This document shows positions 1 to 9,229 of a stretch of 59,503 nt of DNA, piece after piece. A program made the translations under genes and the position numbers. The notes under the pieces were generated by a model. That model worked only from the letters and a program-made list of their open reading frames with translations. It was not told the DNA's origin and did no database searches. Source of the stretch: JABCPE02 sp963509715 (GTDB lineage: Bacteria > Bacteroidota > Bacteroidia > Flavobacteriales > Weeksellaceae). The stretch is from positions 1 through 59,503 of the forward strand of contig CAUPCB010000007.1 in NCBI GenBank assembly GCA_963509715.1. Direction: 5' to 3'. The first letter of the stretch is position 1; every line of letters begins with the position of its first letter.

Positions 1-59
1 CGTTTGTTGTTTTAATGGATTGCAAGTAAAACTGTTTTTATAGACTATTGATTTTAATT

Positions 60-737
60 TTATCTCTTTAATTTCCAATACCATCTATTTATCATCATTC
101 CTAAGATAAAAATTCCAATAAATAAGATAAAAGAAATTCCTAAGAACTTGAAAGAAATAGGTTCGCTTTTGGAAATATAGATAAGATTGCCGCTGGAAGT
201 GATTATCAATCCCAAAATACCGATGAACAAGCTGGTAATCAGATGAACTTCAATACGAAAATCTCTTTCAGGGAAAAACGCTTGGATGCACCATGCTCCA
301 CCGATGATGAACAGCGCTGAACCTGCCGAAAACAGCATACTAATGGTGAAAAAATCCATTCCTGAAAAGTAAAAAAAGCTCTGCGTAAGGAGATAAAACA
401 AAACAGGAAACATCAGCAGGGCAGGGCAGGCTTTTAGAAAGGTGTTCCATCGGTTTTTCTCTGCGAAAAAAAGTCCTTTCAGCTCGGAGAAACAAAAAGC
501 GAGACAGAGGGCAACTTCTATGGTTACCAACACTGCGATATTGCTCAGGGTAGAGGGCGTTTCTAGGGCGTTTTGTATCGTTACCTGCGACTGCTCCATC
601 GCATACGGATAAGCCCAAAAGAGAAACACGACCGACAAAACCGCGGCAGCCGCGACTTGCCAAAGTTTCCAAAAACTGAATTTCAGCACGGCATTGATGA
701 GGATGAAAACCAATAAAATATTTAAAACTAACTGCAT
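60..737 (-). CDS. Six-helix integral membrane protein, possibly HmuT-like
   Basis: The 225-residue product is almost wholly hydrophobic, with about six predicted transmembrane helices (roughly residues 5-22, 26-46, 66-86, 103-124, 131-152, 165-220 as two helices). No catalytic motif is visible. It starts 7 bp after the WG-repeat gene and is probably co-transcribed with it. In Bacteroidota haem loci the CobN-like gene is often followed by a small membrane protein (HmuT) and then MotA/TolQ/ExbB and DUF2149 genes, so its position suggests HmuT. That is inference from context; I could not confirm family membership, and an unrelated gene and a terminator separate it from the chelatase. Bases 1-59 beyond its stop hold no further start. 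Confidence 0.55.
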   Translation of the reverse strand: MQLVLNILLVFILINAVLKFSFWKLWQVAAAAVLSVVFLFWAYPYAMEQSQVTIQNALETPSTLSNIAVLVTIEVALCLAFCFSELKGLFFAEKNRWNTFLKACPALLMFPVLFYLLTQSFFYFSGMDFFTISMLFSAGSALFIIGGAWCIQAFFPERDFRIEVHLITSLFIGILGLIITSSGNLIYISKSEPISFKFLGISFILFIGIFILGMMINRWYWKLKR

Positions 738-744
738 TTTTTCT

Positions 745-1833
745 CTACTTCAAAGTGTGGTTTCTTATCGAGCAACTGATAAATTTGATGCCTTTTTCGG
801 TTCTTAAAAAACTAAAAAGGTCTTGGTGGCGGAATTTTCCATTTTCATCATGATTTGTGATAACAAGGCTGAAAAAAGGATATTTAGACATGTTTCTTCT
901 GCCGCAGTTATTATAATGATGCTGGATTTTTTGCTCTATATCCTCGGTAAGCGGAGTATAGTTTTCTACCATGATTTGCACATTTTTCTTGTTCTTGTAG
1001 CCTTCCAGCCTTTCTAATAAAATAGCATGATTTTTCTCTAAAAAATCTTTTGCAGGTTGTGATATCCAGCCTTTTTCTTCGTCCCAATAGACGATTTTTT
1101 CATATGAATTTTTTAGAAGGCTTTTTTTGCTTAGATTTTTGAAAAACTTTTGGTTTAGGAAGTTTTCAAATAATTTTTCATTGTCAATGAAAGAATAATA
1201 TTTCCCATTTGTTCCTAGAAAACTAACTCTTTCGGTAGATTTTTCGGGTTGGTTCTGGATATGGAGTGAGTGAAAGTCCAGAGTAAGCTGGTCATCTTGG
1301 AAATTTTTAACCAAAACCTCATTTTTATTGTTGATGAGAAGGTTTTCTCCGCCAGCCCAGAAAGAATGTTCATCATCTTCTTTGGTTAGTTTCGCTCCTT
1401 TTAAAGCAACAGAAAGCCCGTTTTCAAAAGGAGTCATATCATTGTATAGAGCTGGGATAGCCACTTTTCCTGCTGCGTTAAACATGCCGACATTTCCTGT
1501 TTTAGGATCTCGGAATTTGATGAAACCTTCATTTTCGCAGTCAAACGCCATATCAAAGACATAAAGGCTGTCTTTTCCGAATTTTTTTCTGTTTTTCAGC
1601 ATGTAGTAGCTGTTAAATTCTCCATTGGCATCTTCCATAAAAGCAGCGATTTTGTCAAACTTATTGGCCGAAGTAAATCCCTTGAATTTGGGTTCTATCA
1701 TCACTTCTCCTTTGCTGTTTTTAAAGCCGAAAAGATATTCTTCATCGTCATAAAAGTAAGTCCAGATGTCTGATTTTTGTGCAAAAACACTACAAGATGC
1801 CAGTAGTGAAAGGAAAATGACTTTTAATTTCAT
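745..1833 (-). CDS. Secreted WG-repeat protein
   Basis: The 362-residue protein begins with a signal peptide (residues 1-18, cleavage after SVFA). Two WG-type repeats are recognisable near the N-terminus: one around residues 32-60 (FGFKNSKGEVMIEPKF) and one around 115-140 (GMFNAAGKVAIPALY). The C-terminal half shows no known domain. WG repeats form beta-rich modules in exported or surface proteins; the specific role is unknown. It has its own -7 element, so it is probably transcribed apart from the upstream chelatase gene, and it precedes the membrane protein at 60-737. Confidence 0.75.
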   Translation of the reverse strand: MKLKVIFLSLLASCSVFAQKSDIWTYFYDDEEYLFGFKNSKGEVMIEPKFKGFTSANKFDKIAAFMEDANGEFNSYYMLKNRKKFGKDSLYVFDMAFDCENEGFIKFRDPKTGNVGMFNAAGKVAIPALYNDMTPFENGLSVALKGAKLTKEDDEHSFWAGGENLLINNKNEVLVKNFQDDQLTLDFHSLHIQNQPEKSTERVSFLGTNGKYYSFIDNEKLFENFLNQKFFKNLSKKSLLKNSYEKIVYWDEEKGWISQPAKDFLEKNHAILLERLEGYKNKKNVQIMVENYTPLTEDIEQKIQHHYNNCGRRNMSKYPFFSLVITNHDENGKFRHQDLFSFLRTEKGIKFISCSIRNHTLK

Positions 1834-1859
1834 AAAAATGTTTTAGGATTTAATACGCA

Positions 1860-1867
1860 CAAATATA
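1860..1867 (-). promoter_or_regulatory. -7 promoter element of the WG-repeat gene
   Basis: Reads TATATTTG on the minus strand, an exact match to the Bacteroidota TAnnTTTG element, 26 bp upstream of the start codon. It lies after the terminator that ends the chelatase gene, so this unit starts anew here. No TTG sits at the preferred upstream spacing. Confidence 0.55.
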
Positions 1868-1927
1868 AAATTGAAATTTCAAATATGAACGAAAATTATC
1901 AATTTATTAAGTTTAAAATTAAAAATA

Positions 1928-1964
1928 AAACTGTTTGGAATACGGCTTGCACTCCAAACAGTTT
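1928..1964. terminator. Bidirectional intrinsic terminator after the CobN-like gene
   Basis: Perfect 12-bp stem (1928-1939 with 1953-1964), 13-nt loop, A/T tracts on both sides. It lies 11 bp past the stop of the chelatase gene and closes the haem operon. Confidence 0.85.
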
Positions 1965-1974
1965 TTTTTAGGAA

Positions 1975-4900
1975 TTACTCATTTTTTCTTTTTTTCTTGA
2001 AATAAATCAGCAGCCCGATGAATGCAGCTAAAATTCCTCCGCCTATCAGCAGTCCGTTCAGCGGCATTTTTTCTTTGGCTTGTTCTGGATTTACTTCTTC
2101 TTTTTTCAGGACTTTTCCTTCTTTGGTATTGATTTCCTTGGTGCTTCCTGTTTTCATTTTTTGAAGCTCGGATTTGTATTCTTTGGCTTCATTTTCAGGA
2201 AGTTTCCCTGCAATGTAGTTTTGCAGTTTCTCGTTATTTGCAGAGAAAGAGGAGGACTCAGCCCCAAATTCTTTCACTAGTCCATTGTGCATAGAAGCAA
2301 GGTTGGAAATCTGCTCCGCGGAGGCTTTCCACATGCCTTTTCGTGTGGCTTCCAGCATTACGGCTGTTATGGTTTGTAGGGAAGCTCCATTTTCTTTGTG
2401 AATGAATTCCCTGATGCCCAGCTTGTGTTTGTCCTCTACATAGGTTTCGTAGAGTTCGTTCCACATTTCATCATCTATCAGCTCTGGGCGTGTGGCTTCC
2501 CAGCCGAACATATTGGTCGTGATTTCCGCAATCTGCCCTGCGCTGGAAGCTTTCCCTTTCATTTTTTCTTTGATGTATTTAGGATTGAAAATAGTCGCTC
2601 TGGCTTCTACTCCTACGGCTTCTTTCAGTTCCTGCATACGCATGTTTTTGCGGTTTCTGTAATCTGCAAAATAGGCATCTGGGTCTTTTCCTGTAACTTC
2701 TTTTATGGCGGTGTTCATTCCTCCCATGAATTCAAATACATGGTCAAGGCTCAGAGCTCCCCAAGTGTTGTTTTGTCTGGCATGGATGAGGATATCCGTA
2801 TTTTTGAGGGCAGCTTTTAGCATTCCTTTTTCGTATTTTCCCCATTCTTTTTCGTTTCCGTAGAGTGCTCCCATGTTGTGCATGTAGGTTTCGGCGATGT
2901 CTTTTTGAGAGTCCCATTTGTCTCCTGCAAGCATCATTTCTTTAGTTCCTGTGTCGTATCTTCCTTGCTGTCCCCCGAAAATACGATAGTTGGACATTTC
3001 ACGAGCTTGTTTAGGGCTTACCCCAGCATTTACAAGTTCTTTTTCTATGGCGATGTTTCCAGCGCTTACTTGGTTTTCAAAGTTTTCATCTTTTACATTG
3101 GCAGCCAGTTCTACAGCTTTTGTTAAAAGGAATAAACGCGATGCCGCCAAATCTCTGAACTGTCCAGAAGTCTGAATGACAATGTCTATTCTCGGTCTGC
3201 CCAGCTCTTTTGATGGAATCAGTCTGACATCTACCACCCTTCCGAAAGAATCCCTCACGGGTTCTACGCCCAGCATATAAAGGGCTTGAGCGATAGAAAC
3301 ACCTTCGGTCTCTATGAACTCACTGCTCCAAAAAGTGTAGGCTATCTTTTTAGGATATTTGCCTTTGTGGTTTTTTCTGTATTCTTCTATCGTATTTTGG
3401 GCAAGTTTTACGCCTCTTTCCCAAGCCATTTCAGAAGGTGTCATTTCTGCATTCACGGCATAGAGATTTCTTCCCGTAGGCACAGCTCTTGGGTTGGCAA
3501 CGGCATCACCGCCAGAGGAAGGTGCTACATAACCACCATTTAGAGCATTGAAGAAAGATTTTAGCTCTATTTCAGGGCTTTTCAGCAGGCTTTCTTTGTA
3601 GAAAACAACATTATTGATAGTCTGCTCTATATCCAAAATCGCCATTGCTCTTTCTTTCTGCTCTTTTGGGATTTGGTTGGTTTCAGGCTTTTGTCCAGCC
3701 TTAGGCGTGGAAACTTTTAGTTTTCCTCCGCCGAAGCTTGGTTTTTCGCCAAGTCTTTCTCCTCGTTTTACTTTTTCCATCAGCTTTTTAGCAACGAATT
3801 CGGGCATTCCATCAGGGATTTTACCTGCTTTCAGTTGTTTTTCTACTTCGGTAAGCTCGCTATTTTTGGACTTCATTTTCTTCTCCATTGCTTTTTTCAC
3901 GAAATAAGGCATTTCTCGCTGTGGCGTGAGGATTTCTCTGGCTTTTTCGATTTCTGATACCTGAATTTTTGCCGTTGCTGCGATAAAATCAGGACTTACA
4001 GCTTTTCCATTAAGGATTTGTAGAACGATATTTTTAGCAGGATTAAGGTAATTTTCGGTAAAGAAAGCCTTTCTTTTCAGCTGCTGGTCGGTCACTTTTC
4101 CTGAAATTTTATCCAAAGCAGCCAAGCTGTACGCCAGTGGATCGGTGCTCATCGCCAGAACGGTGGAGCTGATTTTATCCGAGCTGTAAGGAACGCCCAT
4201 GGTGTAAAATTCTCCATTGATTTTTTCCGTAGCGATTTCCTCCGCGAAGTTTTCCAGTTTGTCTATTTCCTCTTCGGAATAAGGTTTGGAAGTGATGCTG
4301 TCCAATCGCAAATCCCTGTGTAAGCCCATTTTAACGGCGATTTTCTTTATTTGAAGAGAAATATCTTTCTTGTGGGCTTCGTCTTGGGTTTTGTAGTAAT
4401 AATTGATTTTATCCAAAAGTTCATTGAATATAGTACGAGCCTCGCTTTCCGTAAATGCTGGTGTCAGATATGAGATTAAAGTCGCATAAGTACGGCGTTT
4501 TGCGATGATGCTTTCCCCGATGTTTCCTATCGTATAGTAGTAGAAATGAGGAACAGCGCCCACCAGAATATCACTCCAGTCATCGCTGGAAAGAGCCACT
4601 TGTTTATTGGGTGTAAATTCTAAACTTCCATGCGTTCCGAAATGAATCATAGCATCCGCCTTGAAGCCTTTTTGAGCCCAAAGATAAGCCCCGATGTAGG
4701 CATGTGGAGGGATTTCTTTCACGCCGTGATTTACTTTAAATTCATCATCTGTGCTTAGTGCAGCAGGCGGCTGAGGAAGAATGGCCACATTTCCGAAAAC
4801 GATTCTGGAAATTGCTAAATATCCTTTTCCATCTTTTTTAGTTCCCATGAAGCCTTCAGAAACGGCTCCATTGTGCTTCATTACTTCTTCATACATTTGG

Positions 4901-6273
4901 GTTTGCACGGAGTTTTTGAGCCAGTCTGTGTATTCTACATCGTTTATGAGAGCAGGTTTTCCATTTTGGATAAAATTGTCAAAACTGCCCATCGCATTGC
5001 GGTTATAGACATTTCCCTGTGTGTTGATGAGCTTCTGAAAATCAGCCTCGTTTTCAGGAAGACCATCTACATTGTATCCTTCGGATTTCATTCTTTTCAG
5101 GAAATTGTACAGCGAAGAATTAGTTTCTAATCCCTGCGCAACGAGAGAGTTTTGCCCTTGTCCTTTGAAGTAATAAATGGCAACTTTCTTGTCCTGATTG
5201 TTTTTCTTTTTTAGGTTGATAAAATTATTAACAATCTGAGTGAATTTTTTCAATCGGTCAGGAATTGTTTTGAAAACGACCATTCCATCGTTTCTTTTCT
5301 CCTGAGCGATAAGGACATAAGGATACACCGCGCCGTCCAGCTCTGGCATTACGATGGTCTGTCCCATAAATCCACCGAACATTCCCATAGGGTCTTTTAG
5401 CCAGTCTTCTTCCAGCTGAATCACGGAAATAGGCGTGAAAATCGGGATGTTTTTTTCTTTTAGCCAATCTACGGTCTGTTCAGGATTGGTCATCTGCAAT
5501 CTTCCGTGTGGGAAATAAATCACGGCATCAGGGTTGATTTGCTCCAAAAATTCTACTCTCTTACCGAAAGAAGCGAAAGGATAGACATTCAGCCCAGATT
5601 TCTGAAGGGAAATAATGATGCTGTCTATGTGCGCTTTGTTCCCAGAAAAAGGGTCGTGGATACCAGAAACTATGGCGATTTTTGGTTTTCCTTCTTGGTA
5701 AAGATTATTTTTTTTGAGGTAATCTTCATAGGCTTTTATATCAGAAAAAGCCACTTCCTCATCAATATGAAAGAAAACATTTTCTTTTTTCTCTATGACT
5801 TTTTCAGGCTCTTCGGCGAAGAATTTTTTGCCATCGATGTATTTTCGGACATATCTCGCAAAGTTTTGGAAATTTTTCTTGTTTCCGCTGGAAAGATAGC
5901 TGTCCACTTTTTCTGATTGAGATTCGCTCAGACTGCTGATGTCGTTTTCAGGAGAGGTCACAGATACGAAATGTGTAGGGACTTTTTCAGCGGTTTTTAT
6001 AATGGTATTTCGCTGATTTTCATCTATTTTAATACCCATTCCCCAAGCCAGAACGAAATCATAATTTTTCAATTTATCGAGCTGGTCTAGCGGCACATCT
6101 TCGAATTTGATAAAGCTGTCTTCATTGGACAGCGCCATATTGGACACTTGGTAATTTGGGAAATTTACCAATGCTATGCGGGTAGCAGAAGCCCATTTGC
6201 TCCATGCGAAATATCCCAAAGAAACGGCAAGAAGTCCTAATATAATGGATAAAATTCTTTTTTTATTTTTCAT
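1975..6273 (-). CDS. hmuS: Membrane-anchored CobN/Mg-chelatase-like protein (HmuS type)
   Basis: This 1432-residue protein belongs to the CobN/BchH large chelatase family; the hallmark segment FGTHGSLEFTPNKQ lies near residues 546-559. CobN proper inserts cobalt into hydrogenobyrinic diamide. In Bacteroidota haem operons the HmuS-type homologue is thought to work on haem, probably removing iron. It has one N-terminal transmembrane helix (residues 7-24) and one C-terminal helix (about 1402-1423) followed by a KKKRKNE tail. The N-terminal topology puts the catalytic body in the periplasm, which fits a haem-processing role rather than cytoplasmic cobalamin synthesis. A lysine-rich insert lies near residues 790-880. 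It starts 6 bp after the methyltransferase gene; no CobS/CobT partner is nearby. Confidence 0.87.
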   Translation of the reverse strand: MKNKKRILSIILGLLAVSLGYFAWSKWASATRIALVNFPNYQVSNMALSNEDSFIKFEDVPLDQLDKLKNYDFVLAWGMGIKIDENQRNTIIKTAEKVPTHFVSVTSPENDISSLSESQSEKVDSYLSSGNKKNFQNFARYVRKYIDGKKFFAEEPEKVIEKKENVFFHIDEEVAFSDIKAYEDYLKKNNLYQEGKPKIAIVSGIHDPFSGNKAHIDSIIISLQKSGLNVYPFASFGKRVEFLEQINPDAVIYFPHGRLQMTNPEQTVDWLKEKNIPIFTPISVIQLEEDWLKDPMGMFGGFMGQTIVMPELDGAVYPYVLIAQEKRNDGMVVFKTIPDRLKKFTQIVNNFINLKKKNNQDKKVAIYYFKGQGQNSLVAQGLETNSSLYNFLKRMKSEGYNVDGLPENEADFQKLINTQGNVYNRNAMGSFDNFIQNGKPALINDVEYTDWLKNSVQTQMYEEVMKHNGAVSEGFMGTKKDGKGYLAISRIVFGNVAILPQPPAALSTDDEFKVNHGVKEIPPHAYIGAYLWAQKGFKADAMIHFGTHGSLEFTPNKQVALSSDDWSDILVGAVPHFYYYTIGNIGESIIAKRRTYATLISYLTPAFTESEARTIFNELLDKINYYYKTQDEAHKKDISLQIKKIAVKMGLHRDLRLDSITSKPYSEEEIDKLENFAEEIATEKINGEFYTMGVPYSSDKISSTVLAMSTDPLAYSLAALDKISGKVTDQQLKRKAFFTENYLNPAKNIVLQILNGKAVSPDFIAATAKIQVSEIEKAREILTPQREMPYFVKKAMEKKMKSKNSELTEVEKQLKAGKIPDGMPEFVAKKLMEKVKRGERLGEKPSFGGGKLKVSTPKAGQKPETNQIPKEQKERAMAILDIEQTINNVVFYKESLLKSPEIELKSFFNALNGGYVAPSSGGDAVANPRAVPTGRNLYAVNAEMTPSEMAWERGVKLAQNTIEEYRKNHKGKYPKKIAYTFWSSEFIETEGVSIAQALYMLGVEPVRDSFGRVVDVRLIPSKELGRPRIDIVIQTSGQFRDLAASRLFLLTKAVELAANVKDENFENQVSAGNIAIEKELVNAGVSPKQAREMSNYRIFGGQQGRYDTGTKEMMLAGDKWDSQKDIAETYMHNMGALYGNEKEWGKYEKGMLKAALKNTDILIHARQNNTWGALSLDHVFEFMGGMNTAIKEVTGKDPDAYFADYRNRKNMRMQELKEAVGVEARATIFNPKYIKEKMKGKASSAGQIAEITTNMFGWEATRPELIDDEMWNELYETYVEDKHKLGIREFIHKENGASLQTITAVMLEATRKGMWKASAEQISNLASMHNGLVKEFGAESSSFSANNEKLQNYIAGKLPENEAKEYKSELQKMKTGSTKEINTKEGKVLKKEEVNPEQAKEKMPLNGLLIGGGILAAFIGLLIYFKKKRKNE

Positions 6274-6279
6274 AATTGT

Positions 6280-7125
6280 TTAACTTTTATTGTTGATTTT
6301 CAGTGTTATAACTCTTTGATTAAATCTTTCGTAAAAATATGAAAACTTATAAAGGATTCTAAAAAGGAAAGGGTATCTGCCCTTGTCATAATCACTCATA
6401 AAGTATTCATTTTCAATGTGTATTTTGGGATTCCAAGTTTCCATTTCTTTGGAATTTAGAAGAGACCATTTGAATTCTGGGCGTGTTTTTCCTTTCATTG
6501 TTCCTAATGAATCATGCTTTTTTGAATTTCCAACCAAGGAAAAAGCCAGCATATCAAACACTACAGTAACTTCTTCAAAATGAGCGCACAAAGAATTAAA
6601 AAAGTTCTGAACATCTTTTGGGTCAAAATACATCAAAACACCTTCTATTATGAGTAAAACGGGCTTTTTGTGAGCTTTTACTATTTCTATCCATTTGTAA
6701 TCAAATAAAGATAGCGAAATAAATGTATTTGTTTCATTTTCAGTGAATAAATGCCGACGAAGTTCAATTACTTCTGGTAAATCAAGGTCGTACCAATGGG
6801 TGATTTTAGGCGAGCCAATGCGTTGATAACGAGCATCTAACCCTGAGCCTATCTGCACCACTACTGCATCAGGGTGTTTTTGGACAAATTTTTTGGCTTC
6901 TTTATCTATTAAATTTGCTCTGATGCAGATTCCTGCCTGAGAAAATTTAGCATTTTTAAATTTAGAAAAATCATAATCAATTTTATTGATGATTTCTAAA
7001 GCTTTTTCATCATAAAGCAGAGCATTGGAAGGTTTTTTCCGTGTTTCTTCAGCCTTTGCCCAAAGAGTGATGAGCATGGTTTCTGGAACATCTTGTAACC
7101 GATTGGTCGAAAATTTATTTTCCAT
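6280..7125 (-). CDS. COG3315/LCMT-family SAM-dependent O-methyltransferase
   Basis: The 281-residue protein carries the leucine carboxyl methyltransferase-family (PF04072, COG3315) signatures: the SAM-binding loop QIGSGLDARYQ near residues 92-102, the acidic YDLDLPEVIELR near 113-124, and LLIIEGVLMYFDPKDV near 157-172. Family members methylate carboxyl or hydroxyl groups of proteins or small molecules. It sits between the TonB receptor gene (30 bp away) and the chelatase gene (6 bp away), so it is almost certainly expressed with haem uptake. No signal peptide is visible, so it should be cytoplasmic. The substrate is unknown; a tetrapyrrole carboxylate is a guess from context only. Confidence 0.85.
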   Translation of the reverse strand: MENKFSTNRLQDVPETMLITLWAKAEETRKKPSNALLYDEKALEIINKIDYDFSKFKNAKFSQAGICIRANLIDKEAKKFVQKHPDAVVVQIGSGLDARYQRIGSPKITHWYDLDLPEVIELRRHLFTENETNTFISLSLFDYKWIEIVKAHKKPVLLIIEGVLMYFDPKDVQNFFNSLCAHFEEVTVVFDMLAFSLVGNSKKHDSLGTMKGKTRPEFKWSLLNSKEMETWNPKIHIENEYFMSDYDKGRYPFLFRILYKFSYFYERFNQRVITLKINNKS

Positions 7126-7155
7126 TTTTAGAGTCTTTATGGTGTTGAAAATGAT

Positions 7156-9129
7156 TTAGTTATAGTCCGTATCTTGAACTTTTTTATTGAAATTCCATTT
7201 TAAGCCCAGATAAAATGTCCTTCCGATATCCACAGAGGAGTAGAAGCCTACTTTGTCCGCAGTGTAGCCAAAAATATTATTAATTCCGCCTGTCAGAGTA
7301 AAGCCCAGCGGAAACTTTGAAGCTAGCTGTAGCCGCCAGATAGAGTAGGGCGCATAGCTGACAAAAGAACTGCTGTCATCATCATATATTTTAGTTTGGC
7401 TGAGGTATTTTCCGCTGATGATGATGCTTGGGATGTAATATTTAGCCGAAGGAATGTATTCCGCCTTGAAAGTCAGCGTATGCGGGCGGTTTTCGGATCT
7501 TCTTTTTCCGATGTCGTAGTAGGAATAAGAACCTTTGAAATGGAAGTTTTTGTTCAGTTTGTATATAGCTGATACTTCGGAACTTAGCACATCTGTGTTT
7601 CCATGGAAATTGACATGGCGAAGGGTGTCTCCGATGTTCCCTCTCAGGTTGATTTTATCCTTTATTTTTGAATATTGAGTGATGAAAGTCAGGTTCAGTT
7701 TTTTAAAGTTAAAATCAATGGAAATATTGAAATTATCGCTTGTTTCGGGTCTTAAATTTTTATTTCCCATAAGCTGAAAACCTCCTCCCCAAGGGTGGAA
7801 CCAGTTGGTATAGAGTTCTTTAAGCGTAGGCGAACGGAACCCGCCTGAATATCCAGCACGGATGGTCATCGTTTCATCAAATCTATACATTCCTGACAAA
7901 CGAAAAGTGAAATATTGTTTAAAAATAGAGTGATAGTCCATTCTAGCGCCTGTAACGAGCGTTACAGCGGGATTTATCACCCAGTCCTGCTGTGTGAATG
8001 CGGAGTAAGTCTGGGCGTTTTCCCTGCCTCCTGTGTTTTCGTTTTTGAACATAAAATTCAGTAGTTTTTCCGAAAGCACCTCGCCGCCAGCTACAAGGGT
8101 ATGTTTTTTAAACAAATTCTGATTGTATTGGGAGCTGGTTCTCCATATTTCATTTTCGTAGACTTTTTCGTCTTCTTTGAGCAGTTTGTAATATTTAAAT
8201 TTGTCATACCTGTCAAATGCCCCAGAGATGCTTAGATTTTGATTTTCATTGAATTTAAAGTTGGTTTTTAGCCCAATGTTATAATTGTAATAATGGTCTC
8301 TTACCTTTTGGCTTGAAGGGTCACCACCATTTCTCTCACTGAAATAAAATCCTGGTGTGAGGGCGATGTCGATTTTAGGGCTTAGATTGAATGTCAATTT
8401 AGGATTAAAGCCATAGTTGATAAATCCAGCGACATTGAGTTCGTTGTATTTTTCTGTAATTATTTCATTTCCAAAAGGGTCTGTTTGCTTTTCTAAAGTT
8501 GGGACTCTATCCTTGATGATGTATGGAGTCCTCATTTTGTAGAAAGAAGCAAGGCTGAGGCTTCCCCATTTTTGTTTCGTTCCTACGGAGAGATTTAATT
8601 TGTGGTCTCTGCTGCTGTCGTAGAGGTAGCCAGCATTGATATCCAGTGGACTTTTAGAATCTTTGGTGATGATGTTGATCACTCCACCGATTGCATTGGA
8701 ACCATAGAACGAAGACGAAGCGCCTTTTATGATTTCTATCCGTTCGATGTTGTCTATATCTATCCTGTCGTAGTCTATGTTATCAAAGGTTTCGCCTGCC
8801 ATTCTTTCGCCATTCATCAGGAAAAGAACATATTTCCCGCCGAATCCCATCATGTTGATATTAGGACTTCCGCCATTGTATGTGAAATTGATGCCTGAAA
8901 ATTCGTTTTCCAAGAATGTTTTGAAATCGGTGGACTGAGATTTTTTAATATCTTCAGAGGTGATCACTTGTACAGTGATAGGGACATTTTTTAGGTTTTT
9001 CTTTGTTTTGGTAGCGGTGACAATTACTTCTTTGATTTCTGTTTCTTTTTTGTCAACCTTTTTTTTCTCCTGCTGCCCATACAGAGGAATGCTGGTAATA
9101 AGTGTAAGGAAAAAAAATTTTCTTAACAT
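7156..9129 (-). CDS. hmuR: TonB-dependent haem receptor, HmuR type
   Basis: A 657-residue outer-membrane receptor. I start it at the ATG at 9129, which begins a normal signal peptide (MLRKFFFLTLITSIPLYGQ); the longer frame to 9180 would put charged residues before it. After a short lysine-rich stretch comes the TonB box (KEVIVTA), the plug with IEIIKGASSSFYGSNAIGGVINI, and a beta-barrel ending in an aromatic-rich strand. It lies directly behind the HmuY-type lipoprotein gene and before a CobN-like chelatase, the arrangement known for haem uptake in Porphyromonas and Bacteroides. Haem specificity is inferred from that context. Confidence 0.88.
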   Translation of the reverse strand: MLRKFFFLTLITSIPLYGQQEKKKVDKKETEIKEVIVTATKTKKNLKNVPITVQVITSEDIKKSQSTDFKTFLENEFSGINFTYNGGSPNINMMGFGGKYVLFLMNGERMAGETFDNIDYDRIDIDNIERIEIIKGASSSFYGSNAIGGVINIITKDSKSPLDINAGYLYDSSRDHKLNLSVGTKQKWGSLSLASFYKMRTPYIIKDRVPTLEKQTDPFGNEIITEKYNELNVAGFINYGFNPKLTFNLSPKIDIALTPGFYFSERNGGDPSSQKVRDHYYNYNIGLKTNFKFNENQNLSISGAFDRYDKFKYYKLLKEDEKVYENEIWRTSSQYNQNLFKKHTLVAGGEVLSEKLLNFMFKNENTGGRENAQTYSAFTQQDWVINPAVTLVTGARMDYHSIFKQYFTFRLSGMYRFDETMTIRAGYSGGFRSPTLKELYTNWFHPWGGGFQLMGNKNLRPETSDNFNISIDFNFKKLNLTFITQYSKIKDKINLRGNIGDTLRHVNFHGNTDVLSSEVSAIYKLNKNFHFKGSYSYYDIGKRRSENRPHTLTFKAEYIPSAKYYIPSIIISGKYLSQTKIYDDDSSSFVSYAPYSIWRLQLASKFPLGFTLTGGINNIFGYTADKVGFYSSVDIGRTFYLGLKWNFNKKVQDTDYN

Positions 9130-9229
9130 ATTATTTTTTTGTTTTAATAAAAATAAGATTGCCACAAAACTATATGGCAATCCTATTCATAATTTTATTT
9201 AGAGTATTGGAAAACACTATAAAGCATGA

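Noticed and set aside
2398..5916. Many plus-strand frames of 60-140 codons opposite the chelatase gene
   Set aside because: All overlap the clearly coding minus strand, have no family resemblance and no promoter.
7156..9180. Longer start of the haem receptor at 9180
   Set aside because: It would put 17 residues before a proper signal peptide; the ATG at 9129 is better.
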